Shown here: positions 17,733-27,362 of the stretch, piece after piece
Numbering within the stretch: position 1 is the stretch's first letter
Layout of the letters: the number at the start of each line of letters is the position of its first letter
Source of the DNA: Collimonas silvisoli
Lineage (GTDB): Bacteria; Pseudomonadota; Gammaproteobacteria; Burkholderiales; Burkholderiaceae_D
Direction: 5' to 3'
Length of the DNA stretch: 64,000 bases
NCBI RefSeq assembly: GCF_018305005.1
Contig: NZ_JAGQEG010000006.1
Location: 25,846-89,845 of the forward strand
Notes under the pieces: generated by a model
What the model was told of the DNA's origin: nothing
The model's database searches: none
Seen by the model: the letters and a program-made list of their open reading frames with translations, nothing else
Made by a program: the position numbers and the translations under genes

Positions 17733-19412
17733 ATGTCATCTGCTTTGCCAGCCGCAGTTTCAACTGCGGCCGACACCATTCCTGATTATGCCCAGTTTTA
17801 TGCGGACTTCAGCGCCGACAGTATTGCTGCGGAATTGTCCGGGAATCTGCAAGCCGGCATCAATGCCTGCGTCGAATGCTGCGACCACCACGCCACGCCC
17901 GGCCACGACCATATAGCGCTGTTTTGGGAAGGCAAGGATGGCCGCAGCGCCAGTTATACCTTTGCCCAGCTCAAGGAGTTGTCAGGCCGTTTTGCCAATT
18001 TTCTGAAGGCGCAGGGCATCCAGCCCGGCGACCGCGTAGCCGGATTGCTGCCGCGTACGCCGGAACTGCTGATTGCAATTCTTGGCACCTGGCGCGCCGG
18101 TGCGGTGTACCAGCCCTTGTTCACCGCCTTCGGTTCGAAATCGATTGAATACCGGGTTGCCGCCAGCGAAGCGAAATTGATCGTTACCGACGCCGATAAC
18201 CGTCACAAACTGGCGGAGGTGCCGGCATGTCCGCCGATCGTGACCGTCGCCAGTCAAACACCAGCCGGCGACTTCGGTTTCTGGGCCGAACTGGAGCGCC
18301 AATCCATAGAGTTCGCGCCGGTGATGCGCAAGGCCGATGATGCTTTCATCATGTTGTTTACCTCGGGCACGACCGGGCCGGCCAAAGGTGTCGCGGTGCC
18401 GTTGCGGGCGATGCTGGCGTTTTACGTGTACACGCGTTACGCGATGGACGTGCGGCCGCAAGATGCGTTCTGGAATATCGCCGATCCCGGCTGGGCTTAC
18501 GGCTTGTACTACTGCGTCACCGGACCTTTGCTGATGGGGCATGCGATTACCTTCTATGAGGGTTCGTTCACGGTGGAGAGCACTTACCGGATTATCGATA
18601 AATACAAGATTACCAATCTCGCAGGTTCGCCTACCGCGTACCGGCTGCTGATTGCCGCCGGCGCAGCGGCGGCGGCGCCGGTCAAGGGCCGTTTGCGCGT
18701 CGTCAGCAGCGCCGGTGAACCCTTGAACCCGGAGGTGATTCGCTGGTTCGGCGAACATCTGGCTTGCCCGATCAACGATCATTACGGCCAGACCGAGCTA
18801 GGCATGGTGTTGTGCAACCACCATGGTTTGCGGCATGAGGTGCGTCTGGGTTCGGCCGGCCTTGCCATGCCTGGCTATCGCCTGGCGGTGCTGGACGACG
18901 ATCAACAGGAACTGGCGGCGGGCCAGCCGGGCGTGCTGGCGGTGGATCGGCGCCGTTCGCCGGTGTATTGGTTCCAGGGCTATTGGCAGCAAGATAACGC
19001 GGCTGACAGCGGCGACTATTACATCACCGGCGATACGGTCGAGAAAAACCAGGATGGCAGCATCAGCTTCATCGGCCGCGGTGACGATATCATTACTTCT
19101 GCCGGTTATCGCATCGGTCCCTTCGATGTCGAAAGCGCGTTGCTGGAGCATCCGGCGGTGGTTGAGGCGGCAGTGGTTGGCAAGCCGGACCCGGAGCGCA
19201 CTGAACTGGTCAAGGCTTTTGTCGTCTTGAGCAAGGATTATCATGCCAGTGCCGAACTGATCGGCGAGCTGCAGCAATACGTCAAACATCGTCTGGCGGC
19301 GCATTCTTATCCGCGTGAAATCGAATTTTTAACAGAACTGCCAAAAACCCCCAGCGGCAAACTGCAGCGCTTCATCTTGCGCAACCAGGAAATCGCCAAG
19401 GCTAACATTTAA
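17733..19412 (+). CDS. AMP-dependent acyl-CoA synthetase (acetate/medium-chain type)
   Basis: Activates a carboxylic acid to its CoA thioester through an acyl-adenylate; 559 residues. The P-loop-like motif LFTSGTTGPAKG lies near residue 207. DHYGQTELGM (motif A5) and the hinge region YITGDTVEKNQDG...FIGRGDDIITSAGYRIGP are present, and the catalytic lysine is expected in PKTPSGKLQRFILR near the C-terminus. It resembles ACSM/AcsA-like ligases rather than long-chain FadD. AGAGGAGAACACTC precedes the ATG. The SDR gene follows after 18 bp, suggesting a short acid degradation pathway. The substrate cannot be named. Confidence 0.88.
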   Translation: MSSALPAAVSTAADTIPDYAQFYADFSADSIAAELSGNLQAGINACVECCDHHATPGHDHIALFWEGKDGRSASYTFAQLKELSGRFANFLKAQGIQPGDRVAGLLPRTPELLIAILGTWRAGAVYQPLFTAFGSKSIEYRVAASEAKLIVTDADNRHKLAEVPACPPIVTVASQTPAGDFGFWAELERQSIEFAPVMRKADDAFIMLFTSGTTGPAKGVAVPLRAMLAFYVYTRYAMDVRPQDAFWNIADPGWAYGLYYCVTGPLLMGHAITFYEGSFTVESTYRIIDKYKITNLAGSPTAYRLLIAAGAAAAAPVKGRLRVVSSAGEPLNPEVIRWFGEHLACPINDHYGQTELGMVLCNHHGLRHEVRLGSAGLAMPGYRLAVLDDDQQELAAGQPGVLAVDRRRSPVYWFQGYWQQDNAADSGDYYITGDTVEKNQDGSISFIGRGDDIITSAGYRIGPFDVESALLEHPAVVEAAVVGKPDPERTELVKAFVVLSKDYHASAELIGELQQYVKHRLAAHSYPREIEFLTELPKTPSGKLQRFILRNQEIAKANI

Positions 19413-19430
19413 AGAGGAAAAGAGAAAAAT

Positions 19431-20198
19431 ATGCAAATTGAAAATAATGTATTTCTGATCAGCGGCGGCGGTTCCGGCCTGGGTGCGGCAACTGCCGCCA
19501 TGCTGGTGCAGGGCGGCGCCAAGGTGGTGATCGCCGATATCAACCAGGAAGCCGGCGCCGCATTGGCGACGCAACTGGGCGCCAATGCCCGTTTTGTGGC
19601 AACCGATGTGTGCAGCGAAGCCAGCGCCATGGAGGCGGTCAGCACCGCTCTCACGGTGTTCGGCGGCTTGCACGGGCTGGTCAGCTGCGCAGGCGTGGCG
19701 CCGGCCAAGCGCATAGTCGGCAAGGAGGGGCCGCATGCCCTGGAAGATTTCAGTCGCGTGGTCCAGATCAATCTGATCGGTACTTTCAACATGATGCGCC
19801 TGGCCGCCGATGCGATGAGCAAGGGCCAGCCGAATGCTGAAGGTGAGCGCGGGGTGATCATCAACACCGCTTCGGTTGCCGCTTTCGATGGCCAGATCGG
19901 CCAGGCTGCCTATGCCTCATCCAAGGGCGGGGTAGTGGCTCTGACTTTGCCGGCAGCGCGCGAACTGGCGCGCCACGGCATCCGTGTGATGACGATTGCG
20001 CCGGGCATCATGGAAACGCCGATGCTGCTCGGCATGCCGGAAGAAGTGCAGGACGCGTTAGGAAAAATGGTGCCGTTCCCGCCGCGCCTGGGCAAACCGG
20101 CTGAATTCTCGGCATTGGTGAAGACCATTGTCGAGACGGTCTACCTGAACGGCGAAGTGATCCGTCTCGACGGCGGGATACGGCTGGCGCCTAAGTAA
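19431..20198 (+). CDS. SDR 3-hydroxyacyl-CoA dehydrogenase (type II/HSD10-like)
   Basis: Short-chain dehydrogenase of 255 residues with the glycine motif SGGGSGLG at 11-18, NAG-equivalent SCAGVAP near 84-90, and the catalytic Y161-x3-K165 in YASSK. The insert with [22 protein letters not shown] and the C-terminal [17 protein letters not shown] are typical of 3-hydroxyacyl-CoA/2-methyl-3-hydroxybutyryl-CoA dehydrogenases. AGAGGAAAAGAGAAAAAT precedes the ATG. Co-transcribed with the acyl-CoA ligase, so it probably oxidises a hydroxyacyl-CoA made downstream of that ligase. A terminator follows. Confidence 0.87.
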   Translation: MQIENNVFLISGGGSGLGAATAAMLVQGGAKVVIADINQEAGAALATQLGANARFVATDVCSEASAMEAVSTALTVFGGLHGLVSCAGVAPAKRIVGKEGPHALEDFSRVVQINLIGTFNMMRLAADAMSKGQPNAEGERGVIINTASVAAFDGQIGQAAYASSKGGVVALTLPAARELARHGIRVMTIAPGIMETPMLLGMPEEVQDALGKMVPFPPRLGKPAEFSALVKTIVETVYLNGEVIRLDGGIRLAPK

Positions 20199-20227
20199 GC
20201 GCGCAGCATTATGGTTGTTGCAAACCG

Positions 20228-20265
20228 GGGCGGTTGAGCGCAGGCTTAGCCGCCCTGTCTTTTTA
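20228..20265 (+). terminator. Terminator after the SDR gene
   Basis: Stem GGGCGGTTGAGC (20228-20239) / GCTTAGCCGCCC (20244-20255), 12 bp allowing two G-T pairs, GCAG loop, then TGTCTTTTT. It overlaps the 3' end of the convergent thioredoxin-like gene. Confidence 0.75.
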
Positions 20266-20710
20266 CGATCTCTTTATTGAAGAAATCGTAGATGCCGTTC
20301 TCGCCCATGCGGCGGGCGTCCGCCAGTTCGCCGGCCTTGGTCGAATACAGGATCTTGTTGTCCGGGCTGAGCAGCACGGCGGCTGGAATACCCTTTTTAA
20401 TCGGGTTGCCGTAAGACTGGGCGACATTCAGATTCTTGTCGAAATTGCCGACGTCGACTTTCACCAGAATGAATTTGCCGTCGATCAGCGCCGCGCTTTT
20501 GCCATGCAGCGCCTTGTCCAGTTCGCGGCAATCGGTGCACCAGTTGGCGCCGAATACCAATATCACTTGTTTATTGCTGCTCTGCGCCTGGCTCAAGGCC
20601 TGGCTCAGGTCGGCTTTGGCGTCGGCCTTCTCATCATAGGGAAGCGGGGCAGCGGCCACCGCCTGCGCCAATAGCAGGCCGAGGCATAGGGCGAAGAATT
20701 TTTTCATCAT
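20246..20710 (-). CDS. Periplasmic thioredoxin-family protein
   Basis: A 154-residue protein with a signal peptide (MMKKFFALCLGLLLAQAVAA) and a thioredoxin fold. The redox motif WCTDC sits in ILVFGANWCTDCRELDKAL, and the cis-proline region is KKGIPAAVLLSP. It likely works as a periplasmic disulfide reductase or oxidase; partners are not visible nearby. ATGs at 20710 and 20707 are both possible after AGGATCGC. It is convergent with the SDR gene. Confidence 0.85.
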   Translation of the reverse strand: MMKKFFALCLGLLLAQAVAAAPLPYDEKADAKADLSQALSQAQSSNKQVILVFGANWCTDCRELDKALHGKSAALIDGKFILVKVDVGNFDKNLNVAQSYGNPIKKGIPAAVLLSPDNKILYSTKAGELADARRMGENGIYDFFNKEIVKRQGG

Positions 20711-20889
20711 GCGATCCTGTTCAGATTGGATAGTCATCCGGCATCGGCCCGATGTTTTATTAATATGGTGTATCCGTTAGTATATTTCGTTTTGGCAATT
20801 GGTGGCGCTACCTTGATTTTGACCCGGTCCGGTATTGAACGATAGCGCATTGTCTGGATCAGATCAGGCGCATTCAGCGGGAAAGCTCC

Positions 20890-22206
20890 GTGAGTTTGCC
20901 AAATTATGGCAAACTGCGGGCTGATTTCGGGAGCCTCCTTTTGAGCATCATAAAAAATTTACCGTTTGAGTGGCTGGTCGGCATACGCTATACCCGCGCG
21001 GGCAAGCGTAGCGGCCGCAACAGCTTTATTTCCTTCATTTCGCTGATATCGATGGCCGGCATCGCCCTCGGGGTGGCGGCGCTGATCGTGGTGCTGTCGG
21101 TGATGAACGGCTTCCAGAAAGACGTGCGCGACCGCATGCTGTCGGTGCTGGCCCATATCGAAGTGTTCGACGCTTCCGGTTCCATGCAGAACTGGGAAGA
21201 GGTCGCCCAGCAGGCCTTCAAGAACAAGGAAGTGGTAGGCGCGGCGCCCTATGTCGATGCGCAGGCCATGCTGGTGCGCGAAGGCGTCTTGCGCGGCGTG
21301 GCGATACGCGGCGTATTGCCGGCCGAGGAGCCCAAGGTGTCGGACGTGGCCAGCAAGGTCAAGCAAGGCAGCTTCAATGACCTCAAGCCGGGCGAATTCA
21401 ATATCGTGCTGGGGATAGAGCTGGCGCATGCCTTGAGCGTGGGCATCGGCGATAAGGTGACATTGATGGCGGCGCAAGGGCAGGTGACGCCGGCCGGCGT
21501 GATTCCGCGCTTGCGGCAATTCACCGTGGCCGGGATTTTCGAGGCTGGTCATTTTGAATACGATTCGACCCTGGCCTTCATTCAATTGGAAGATGCGGAA
21601 AAAATGTTCCGCCAGGATTCACCGTCCGGCGTGCGCCTGAAGATCGTCGACATGTTGCAAGCGCCGCAGGTGGTGCAGCAGCTGGCGACCACGCTGCCGC
21701 CCAATTTGTATCTGCGCGACTGGACCCAGCAGAACAGCAACTGGTTCGCCGCCGTCAAGACTGAAAAACGCATGATGTTCATCATCCTGACCCTGATCAT
21801 CGCGGTGGCCGCCTTCAACCTGGTGTCGACCTTGGTGATGACGGTGACTGACAAGCAGGCTGACATTGCGATTCTGCGCACGCTGGGTGCATCGCCGGGA
21901 TCGATCATGAAGATTTTCATGATCCAGGGTGCGCTGGTGGGGCTGATCGGCACCGCTATCGGGGTTGGCGGCGGCGTGCTGATAGCCCTGAATATCGATG
22001 TCATCGTGCCGTTTATCGAAAATATGCTGCACGTGCAGTTCCTGCCCAAGAGCGTGTATGTGATTACCGAATTGCCTTCAGACCTGCGCTGGCCGGATGT
22101 CTGGACCATCGGCGGCGTCGCCGTGGTGCTGGCTTTCCTGGCGACCTTGTATCCGAGCTGGTGGGCTGCCCGGGTGAAACCTGCTGAGGCGTTGCGTTAT
22201 GAATAA
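20890..22206 (+). CDS. lolC: Lipoprotein-releasing ABC transporter permease LolC/LolE type
   Basis: Inner-membrane subunit of the Lol system, which extracts outer-membrane lipoproteins for transfer to LolA. The FtsX-like architecture has one N-terminal helix ([28 protein letters not shown]), a periplasmic domain of ~210 residues and three C-terminal helices. Length 438 if translated from GTG 20890. A TTG at 20941 giving [17 protein letters not shown] is the more family-like start, so the first 17 residues are doubtful. Betaproteobacteria often have a single LolC/E (LolF-like) permease acting as homodimer. Overlaps lolD by 8 nt. Confidence 0.93.
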   Translation: MSLPNYGKLRADFGSLLLSIIKNLPFEWLVGIRYTRAGKRSGRNSFISFISLISMAGIALGVAALIVVLSVMNGFQKDVRDRMLSVLAHIEVFDASGSMQNWEEVAQQAFKNKEVVGAAPYVDAQAMLVREGVLRGVAIRGVLPAEEPKVSDVASKVKQGSFNDLKPGEFNIVLGIELAHALSVGIGDKVTLMAAQGQVTPAGVIPRLRQFTVAGIFEAGHFEYDSTLAFIQLEDAEKMFRQDSPSGVRLKIVDMLQAPQVVQQLATTLPPNLYLRDWTQQNSNWFAAVKTEKRMMFIILTLIIAVAAFNLVSTLVMTVTDKQADIAILRTLGASPGSIMKIFMIQGALVGLIGTAIGVGGGVLIALNIDVIVPFIENMLHVQFLPKSVYVITELPSDLRWPDVWTIGGVAVVLAFLATLYPSWWAARVKPAEALRYE

Positions 22207-22915
22207 TACAAATAAATCCATCGTTCTTTCCTGTCGCAACCTGGGCAAGACTTTTACCCAGGGCAGTTATTCGGTCAAGGTCTTGAATGGCATCGATATC
22301 GATGTCGCCAAGGGCGAGCAAGTGGCTATTGTCGGTGCTTCCGGCTCAGGCAAATCGACCCTGCTGCATCTGCTGGGCGGCCTGGATGCACCGACTGCCG
22401 GTAACGTCAGTTTGCTGGGCAAGGATTTTACGACCTTGGGAGAAAAGACCCGTGGCGACTTGCGCAATAATGCACTCGGTTTCGTCTACCAGTTTCATCA
22501 TCTGCTGCCGGAATTTTCCGCGCTGGATAACGTCGCCATGCCCTTGATGATCCGCCGCCTCAAGCGCAGCGATGCGCAACAGCAGGCGCGTGAGATTCTG
22601 GCGCGGGTCGGCTTGGCTGAACGTGTAATCCACGTGCCGGGCGAGCTCTCCGGCGGCGAGCGCCAACGGGTAGCGCTGGCGCGGGCGCTGGTCACTCGGC
22701 CGGCTTGCGTGCTGGCCGACGAGCCGACCGGCAATCTCGATCGGGCGACGGCGCAGATGACTTTCGATCTGATGCTGGAATTGTCGCAAACCTTGGGCAC
22801 GGCCTTCGTGATCGTGACCCATGATATTGAACTGGCGCGCCGCTGCGGCCGCATTCTGCGGCTTTCAGATCGCGGGCTGGAGCCTTATCATGATCGACTC
22901 GAAGAGGTCGAGTGA
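22199..22915 (+). CDS. lolD: Lipoprotein-releasing ABC transporter ATPase LolD
   Basis: ATPase partner of the upstream permease, 238 residues. Walker [10 protein letters not shown] near residues 46-54, LolD-type [17 protein letters not shown], signature [15 protein letters not shown] and Walker [12 protein letters not shown] are all intact. The start overlaps the permease stop by 8 nt. The 3' end overlaps the convergent BrkB-like gene by 28 nt. Confidence 0.95.
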   Translation: MNNTNKSIVLSCRNLGKTFTQGSYSVKVLNGIDIDVAKGEQVAIVGASGSGKSTLLHLLGGLDAPTAGNVSLLGKDFTTLGEKTRGDLRNNALGFVYQFHHLLPEFSALDNVAMPLMIRRLKRSDAQQQAREILARVGLAERVIHVPGELSGGERQRVALARALVTRPACVLADEPTGNLDRATAQMTFDLMLELSQTLGTAFVIVTHDIELARRCGRILRLSDRGLEPYHDRLEEVE

Positions 22916-23805
22916 GCGTCGGCATTCTTGTCGATCTCTTGCAGGCTGCCGAAAAACAGGGCGTACTGGCGCGTGAACTGGGCGCCGAAAAAGAAAATCT
23001 GCGCCGAGTAGTAAATCCACAGCAGCAGCGCAATCACTGAGCCGGCGGCACCATAGCTGGAAGCGACGCCGCTATTGCCGAGGTAGATGCCGATCAGGTA
23101 TTTACCCAGCACGAACAAGGCGGCGGTGCCGATCGAGCCTATCCATACGTCGCGCCACGGCAATTTGGTCTGCGGCAGCATCTTGTAGATCGAGGCGAAC
23201 AGGCTGGCAATCACGGCAAATGAAAACAGCTGTGACAGCGGTGAAAAAACCAGCGTCACGTTGAGCCACATGCCGCCCAGGTATTTTGCCAGCAGCGCCA
23301 GCGCCGCGCTGACCACCAGCGAGGTCAGCAGCAGGAAGGCCAGTACCAGTATCAGTCCGAACGACAGCAGGCGAGTGCGGATCAAGGACATGATGCCGGA
23401 TTGGCGGGTCTGCTCGACGTACCAGATTTCGTCCAGGCTATCCTTCAGTTCGGAGAATACGGTGGTGGCGCCGATCAGCAGCACCGCTACCGCGATCAGC
23501 GCCGCGATCGGCCCCGAGCGATTGCTGTGGGCCGCCGCCAGCAACAGCTGGATGGCGTCGGCGCCGGTCGGGCCTATCAAGCCCGACAACTGGCCGAAAA
23601 TTTCGCCGCGCGCCGCCTGTTCGCCGAATACCGCGCCGGCAATCGCAATCACCAGTATCAGCATGGGCGCCATCGAGAACAGGGTATAGAAGGCCAGGGC
23701 AGCGCCTTTGCTGCCGGAGCGCTGCTTGAACCATTCCTGCAGGGTGCTGGCCAGCATGGCCTGGATGCGTTGCCGTTTCGGGAATTTAACTGCAAGTTTA
23801 ATCAT
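22888..23805 (-). CDS. YihY/BrkB-family inner-membrane protein
   Basis: A 305-residue polytopic protein with about six hydrophobic helices. The N-terminal [36 protein letters not shown] and C-terminal [27 protein letters not shown] blocks are hallmarks of the YihY/BrkB (formerly RNase BN) family. Its role is not settled; transport or envelope functions have been proposed. The start [15 protein letters not shown] at 23805 is preferred over a longer frame. It converges on lolD with a 28-nt coding overlap, and a lipoprotein gene on the same strand lies upstream. Confidence 0.87.
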   Translation of the reverse strand: MIKLAVKFPKRQRIQAMLASTLQEWFKQRSGSKGAALAFYTLFSMAPMLILVIAIAGAVFGEQAARGEIFGQLSGLIGPTGADAIQLLLAAAHSNRSGPIAALIAVAVLLIGATTVFSELKDSLDEIWYVEQTRQSGIMSLIRTRLLSFGLILVLAFLLLTSLVVSAALALLAKYLGGMWLNVTLVFSPLSQLFSFAVIASLFASIYKMLPQTKLPWRDVWIGSIGTAALFVLGKYLIGIYLGNSGVASSYGAAGSVIALLLWIYYSAQIFFFGAQFTRQYALFFGSLQEIDKNADAHSTSSSRS

Positions 23806-23842
23806 GCATGACGCTTTCTGTTCAGCCTGCCTGGCGAAGTTT

Positions 23843-24340
23843 TTACATGCCAAACCGGGTATGTTCATAACGCGGATCGGGGCCGTTTTCAAGCTTGCGC
23901 ACAATCCCGCTGTCGTCGAAGTAGACCGTCATCATCGAGTTCCAGACGCCGCTTTCCTTGTAACCGTAATTCCAGCCATTCAGTTTTACCCGGCTGTAGT
24001 AGATGGTTTCGATCGGCTTGCCGATGGTGCGCAGGACATCGTTCTGGTTGAATTGATTGACCTTGATGGTGGCAAATTTCTCCAGGGTCAATACTTGCTC
24101 ATAGGAAATCAACTTGTGATCCGGGCCGATTTTCGCCATATACGTTGCCTGGCCAAACGGCCCGCGTGAGTATTCCAATAATACATCATTGCCGTCTTGA
24201 TAAGTTCCGGTCGGCTTCCCCAGGCGCGCCAGGACTTGCGCCTCGGGTTCGCCGGGATTGACTGGAGGCGCCAGCAGAGAAGCGCAACCGGTCAGACTCA
24301 GCAGTAAACCGGCCAGGAGAATGGGAAAGGGTTGCTTCAT
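23843..24340 (-). CDS. BamE/OmlA-like outer-membrane lipoprotein
   Basis: A 165-residue lipoprotein: the signal peptide ends in the lipobox LTGC (lipidated Cys about residue 19). The mature part has two SmpA/OmlA-like repeats, GEPEAQVLARLGKPTGTY and NQNDVLRTIGKPIETIYY, that resemble BamE folds. True BamE is usually shorter (~110-150 residues), so this may be a paralogue rather than the BAM subunit. It neighbours the Lol lipoprotein exporter genes; functional linkage is only suggested. Confidence 0.75.
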   Translation of the reverse strand: MKQPFPILLAGLLLSLTGCASLLAPPVNPGEPEAQVLARLGKPTGTYQDGNDVLLEYSRGPFGQATYMAKIGPDHKLISYEQVLTLEKFATIKVNQFNQNDVLRTIGKPIETIYYSRVKLNGWNYGYKESGVWNSMMTVYFDDSGIVRKLENGPDPRYEHTRFGM

Positions 24341-24384
24341 GGCGATACTCCAAAATAGATTGTTGTTGACGGCGCGCTAACTGT

Positions 24385-24413
24385 TTGAATTGGCAGGGCT
24401 TTTGCTATATACT
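24385..24413 (+). promoter_or_regulatory. Sigma-70 promoter of rpsO
   Basis: TTGAAT (24385-24390), 17-bp spacer, TATACT (24408-24413). The predicted start near 24420 gives a leader of ~85 nt. The leader begins with a small hairpin GGTCAA-GT-TTGACC (24422-24435) followed by GGATTTTTTAA. Confidence 0.75.
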
Positions 24414-24505
24414 GCGCGTCTGGTCAAGTTTGACCGGATTTTTTAATTGTTTGTTCACGGTGCATAGGGTTACGTACTCTGTACACCGCTTGTGAAAGGT
24501 AAAGC

Positions 24506-24775
24506 ATGACTATCGAAAAAACAGCCAAGGCCGCTATTATCACTGATAATGCGCGCGGTCAAAACGACACCGGCTCCCCAGAAGTGCAAGTTGCGCTGCT
24601 GACTGCCCGTATCAACGACCTGAACGGTCACTTCAAAGCCCACGCTAAGGATCACCATTCCCGCCGCGGCCTGATCATGATGGTTAACCGTCGTAAAAGC
24701 CTGCTGTCCTACCTCAAAGGTAAGGACCTGAACCGTTACCGCTCGCTGATCGAAAAACTCGGCTTGCGTAAGTAA
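24506..24775 (+). CDS. rpsO: 30S ribosomal protein S15
   Basis: 89 residues, exactly the usual S15 length. It starts [12 protein letters not shown] and contains [19 protein letters not shown], LRxH-like [15 protein letters not shown] and [10 protein letters not shown], which bind 16S rRNA helices 20-22. AAAGG precedes the ATG. It lies upstream of pnp in the widespread rpsO-pnp order. In E. coli S15 represses its own translation; the leader here might do the same but I cannot model the pseudoknot. Confidence 0.97.
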   Translation: MTIEKTAKAAIITDNARGQNDTGSPEVQVALLTARINDLNGHFKAHAKDHHSRRGLIMMVNRRKSLLSYLKGKDLNRYRSLIEKLGLRK

Positions 24776-25079
24776 TAGTAAGTGCGCGGCTCATCGTCGA
24801 CCTCCGGTATTTGCAGCGACATTCTGTTTCGATATTTCGTGACGATGTCCTTGGTCCGTCGATAAGTTGAAAAAAATGCCTGTATCAGTTTCTGATGCGG
24901 GCATTTTTGCTTTTGGCAGCAGCTTTTTTGCGGCTTATCTGCACAAGTATTAAGAAGTAAGTTCTAAGCAAGGAGACGGCAATTCATTGGTTATCGACAC
25001 AAACAGCCAGCGATGAATCGTCTGTGGTGAGGTGAACGACAGCGCCTGAAAATCTGTCGGCAAAATGAAAGGATATATT
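24776..25079. other. rpsO-pnp intergenic region
   Basis: About 300 bp. Contains the rpsO terminator (listed) and ~170 bp of pnp leader. In enteric bacteria this leader holds an RNase III-cut hairpin used for PNPase autoregulation; I see no comparably long stem here. GCAAGGAGACGGC near 24968 resembles a ribosome site but no ORF follows it. Confidence 0.5.
24872..24911 (+). terminator. Terminator after rpsO
   Basis: Stem AAAAATGCCTGTATCAG (24872-24888) / CTGATGCGGGCATTTTT (24892-24908), 17 bp with two G-T pairs and a TTT loop. In related bacteria some readthrough into pnp occurs. Confidence 0.85.
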
Positions 25080-27215
25080 GTGTTTAATAAAGTTACGAAG
25101 ACATTCCAGTATGGTCAGCATCAAGTTACGCTGGAAACCGGCGAGATCGCTCGCCAAGCCTCCGGCGCCGTGCTGGTGTCGATTGAAGATACCGTTGTGC
25201 TGGCTACCGTGGTAGCGCGCAAGGATGCCAAGCCAGGTCAGGATTTTTTCCCGCTGACCGTTGATTATGTTGAAAAGACTTACGCTGCAGGCCGTATCCC
25301 AGGCGGTTTCTTCAAGCGCGAAGGCCGTCCTTCCGAAAAAGAAACCCTGACATCGCGCCTGATCGATCGTCCGATCCGCCCGCTGTTCCCGGAAGGTTAC
25401 CTGAATGAAGTGCAAGTCATCATTCACGTGCTGTCGGTCAATCCTGAAATCGATCCGGACATCGCTGCGATGATCGGTGCTTCGGCTGCCCTGTCGGTCG
25501 CCGGTATTCCTTTCGCCGGCCCGGTCGGCGCTGGGCGCGTTGGTTATATCGACGGTCAATACGTATTGAACCCAACCACATCGCAACTGACCAAGTCCGC
25601 CATGGATCTGGTAGTTGCCGGTACTGAAACCGCCGTGCTGATGGTGGAATCCGAAGCCAAGCAACTGTCGGAAGAAATCATGCTGGGCGCGGTGGTGTTC
25701 GGCCACGAGCAATCGAAGGCGGTTATCGACGCGATCCACGAACTGGTACGCGACGGCGGCAAGCCTGAAGTTGAATGGAGCCCGGCGCCGAAGAATGACG
25801 CGCTGATCGCTCGCGTTGCGCATTTCGGCGAAGCCAAGCTGCGTGAAGCCTATCAGACCAAAGACAAGCAGGCCCGCACCACCAAGCTGAAAGACGCTAC
25901 TGCCGAAGTCAACGCGGCATTGGCTGCCGAAGCTGCATCGATTGGCGGCACTGCACCTGATGCTTCGGAAGTCAGCGGCATCCTGTTTGACCTGGAAGCC
26001 AAGATCGTCCGTTCGCAAATCCTCGAAGGCGAACCGCGTATCGACGGCCGCGACACTCGCACCGTGCGTCCGATCACGATCCGTACCGGCGTTCTGCCGC
26101 GTACCCACGGTTCGGCACTGTTCACCCGTGGCGAGACGCAAGCGCTGGTCGTGGCCACGCTGGGCACTGCACGCGACGAACAAAAGATCGATGCGTTGAT
26201 GGGCGAGTATTCGGATCGTTTCATGCTGCACTACAACATGCCACCGTTCGCGACTGGCGAAACCGGCCGCGTTGGTACCCCGAAGCGCCGCGAAATCGGC
26301 CACGGCCGTCTGGCCAAGCGCGCCCTGCAAGCAGCATTGCCGGCGCCGGAAGATTTCAGCTACTCGGTACGCCTGGTATCGGAAATCACCGAATCCAACG
26401 GTTCGTCGTCGATGGCTTCGGTCTGCGGCGGCTGCCTGGCCTTGATGGATGCCGGCGTGCCGATGCAAGCACACGTTGCCGGTATCGCCATGGGCCTGAT
26501 CAAGGAAGGCAGCAAGTTTGCCGTCCTGACCGACATCCTGGGCGATGAAGATCACCTCGGCGATATGGACTTCAAGGTAGCCGGTACTGCCAACGGTATC
26601 ACCGCTCTGCAGATGGACATCAAGATCCAGGGCATCACCAAGGAAATCATGCAGGTCGCATTGGCGCAAGCTAAAGAAGGCCGCGTCCATATCCTCGGCA
26701 AAATGCAAGAAGCGGTACCGCACGGTAAAACCGAGCTGTCCGATTTCGCGCCGCGCCTGATCACCATCAAGATCAATCCGGAAAAAATCCGCGACGTGAT
26801 CGGCAAGGGCGGCGCTGTGATTCGCGCGCTGACTGAAGAAACCGGCACCCAGATCGATATCAGCGACGAAGGCGTCGTGACTATCGCTTCGGTAGATGCT
26901 GCTGCCGGCCAGGAAGCCAAGCGTCGTATCGAAGAACTGACCGCTTCGGTTGAAGTGGGCAAGGTCTACGAAGGTACGGTCTTGAAGCTGCTGGACTTCG
27001 GTGCAATCGTGCAAGTATTGCCGGGCAAAGACGGTCTGCTGCACATCAGCCAGATCGCCAATGAACGCGTGAATGCGGTTGCCGACTACCTGAAAGAAGG
27101 CCAGCAAGTGCGCGTCAAGGTTCTCGAAACCGATGACCGCGGCCGTCTGAAACTGTCGATGAAGGCAGCGCAGGCTGACGAAGGCGGCGAAGCTGCTCCG
27201 GCAGCGGCGCAGTAA
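25080..27215 (+). CDS. pnp: Polyribonucleotide nucleotidyltransferase (PNPase)
   Basis: 3'-5' phosphorolytic exoribonuclease and RNA degradosome component. The 711-residue chain has two RNase PH domains separated by a helical domain, then KH (about 555-615, [15 protein letters not shown]) and S1 (about 625-695, [26 protein letters not shown]) domains. The GTG at 25080 ([15 protein letters not shown]) is chosen over an ATG five codons upstream because AAAGGA lies six bases before it and the family begins this way. A perfect terminator follows. Confidence 0.96.
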   Translation: MFNKVTKTFQYGQHQVTLETGEIARQASGAVLVSIEDTVVLATVVARKDAKPGQDFFPLTVDYVEKTYAAGRIPGGFFKREGRPSEKETLTSRLIDRPIRPLFPEGYLNEVQVIIHVLSVNPEIDPDIAAMIGASAALSVAGIPFAGPVGAGRVGYIDGQYVLNPTTSQLTKSAMDLVVAGTETAVLMVESEAKQLSEEIMLGAVVFGHEQSKAVIDAIHELVRDGGKPEVEWSPAPKNDALIARVAHFGEAKLREAYQTKDKQARTTKLKDATAEVNAALAAEAASIGGTAPDASEVSGILFDLEAKIVRSQILEGEPRIDGRDTRTVRPITIRTGVLPRTHGSALFTRGETQALVVATLGTARDEQKIDALMGEYSDRFMLHYNMPPFATGETGRVGTPKRREIGHGRLAKRALQAALPAPEDFSYSVRLVSEITESNGSSSMASVCGGCLALMDAGVPMQAHVAGIAMGLIKEGSKFAVLTDILGDEDHLGDMDFKVAGTANGITALQMDIKIQGITKEIMQVALAQAKEGRVHILGKMQEAVPHGKTELSDFAPRLITIKINPEKIRDVIGKGGAVIRALTEETGTQIDISDEGVVTIASVDAAAGQEAKRRIEELTASVEVGKVYEGTVLKLLDFGAIVQVLPGKDGLLHISQIANERVNAVADYLKEGQQVRVKVLETDDRGRLKLSMKAAQADEGGEAAPAAAQ

Positions 27216-27238
27216 TCTCGCAGTAACTTAGTTGTATG

Positions 27239-27283
27239 AAAAATGCCCGGGATGCTGATGCATCCCGGGCATTTTTATTTTTA
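27239..27283 (+). terminator. Terminator after pnp
   Basis: Perfect 17-bp stem AAAAATGCCCGGGATGC (27239-27255) / GCATCCCGGGCATTTTT (27260-27276) with a TGAT loop, then ATTTTT. Confidence 0.95.
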
Positions 27284-27302
27284 CGCGATTAAAAATACGG
27301 TG

Positions 27303-27340
27303 AAAAAAACCGCCCGGGAGATTGTCTCGCGGGCGGCTTT
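27303..27340 (-). terminator. Terminator of the ferredoxin reductase gene
   Basis: CCGCCCG-G-GAGA (27310-27321) pairs with TCTC-G-CGGGCGG (27325-27336) with one G-G mismatch. On the minus strand it is followed by seven T (A run 27303-27309), ~25 bp after the reductase stop. CTTTT on the other side makes it partly bidirectional. Confidence 0.85.
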
Positions 27341-27362
27341 TCTTGTGCTGCTGATCTGGAGT

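Noticed and set aside
22888..22915. lolD and BrkB-like genes truncated or frameshifted because they overlap
   Set aside because: Both proteins have normal lengths and end motifs; a 28-nt tail-to-tail overlap is common.
24984..27107. Open frame of ~700 codons antisense to pnp
   Set aside because: Complete shadow of PNPase; composition is artefactual and there is no ribosome site or family match.
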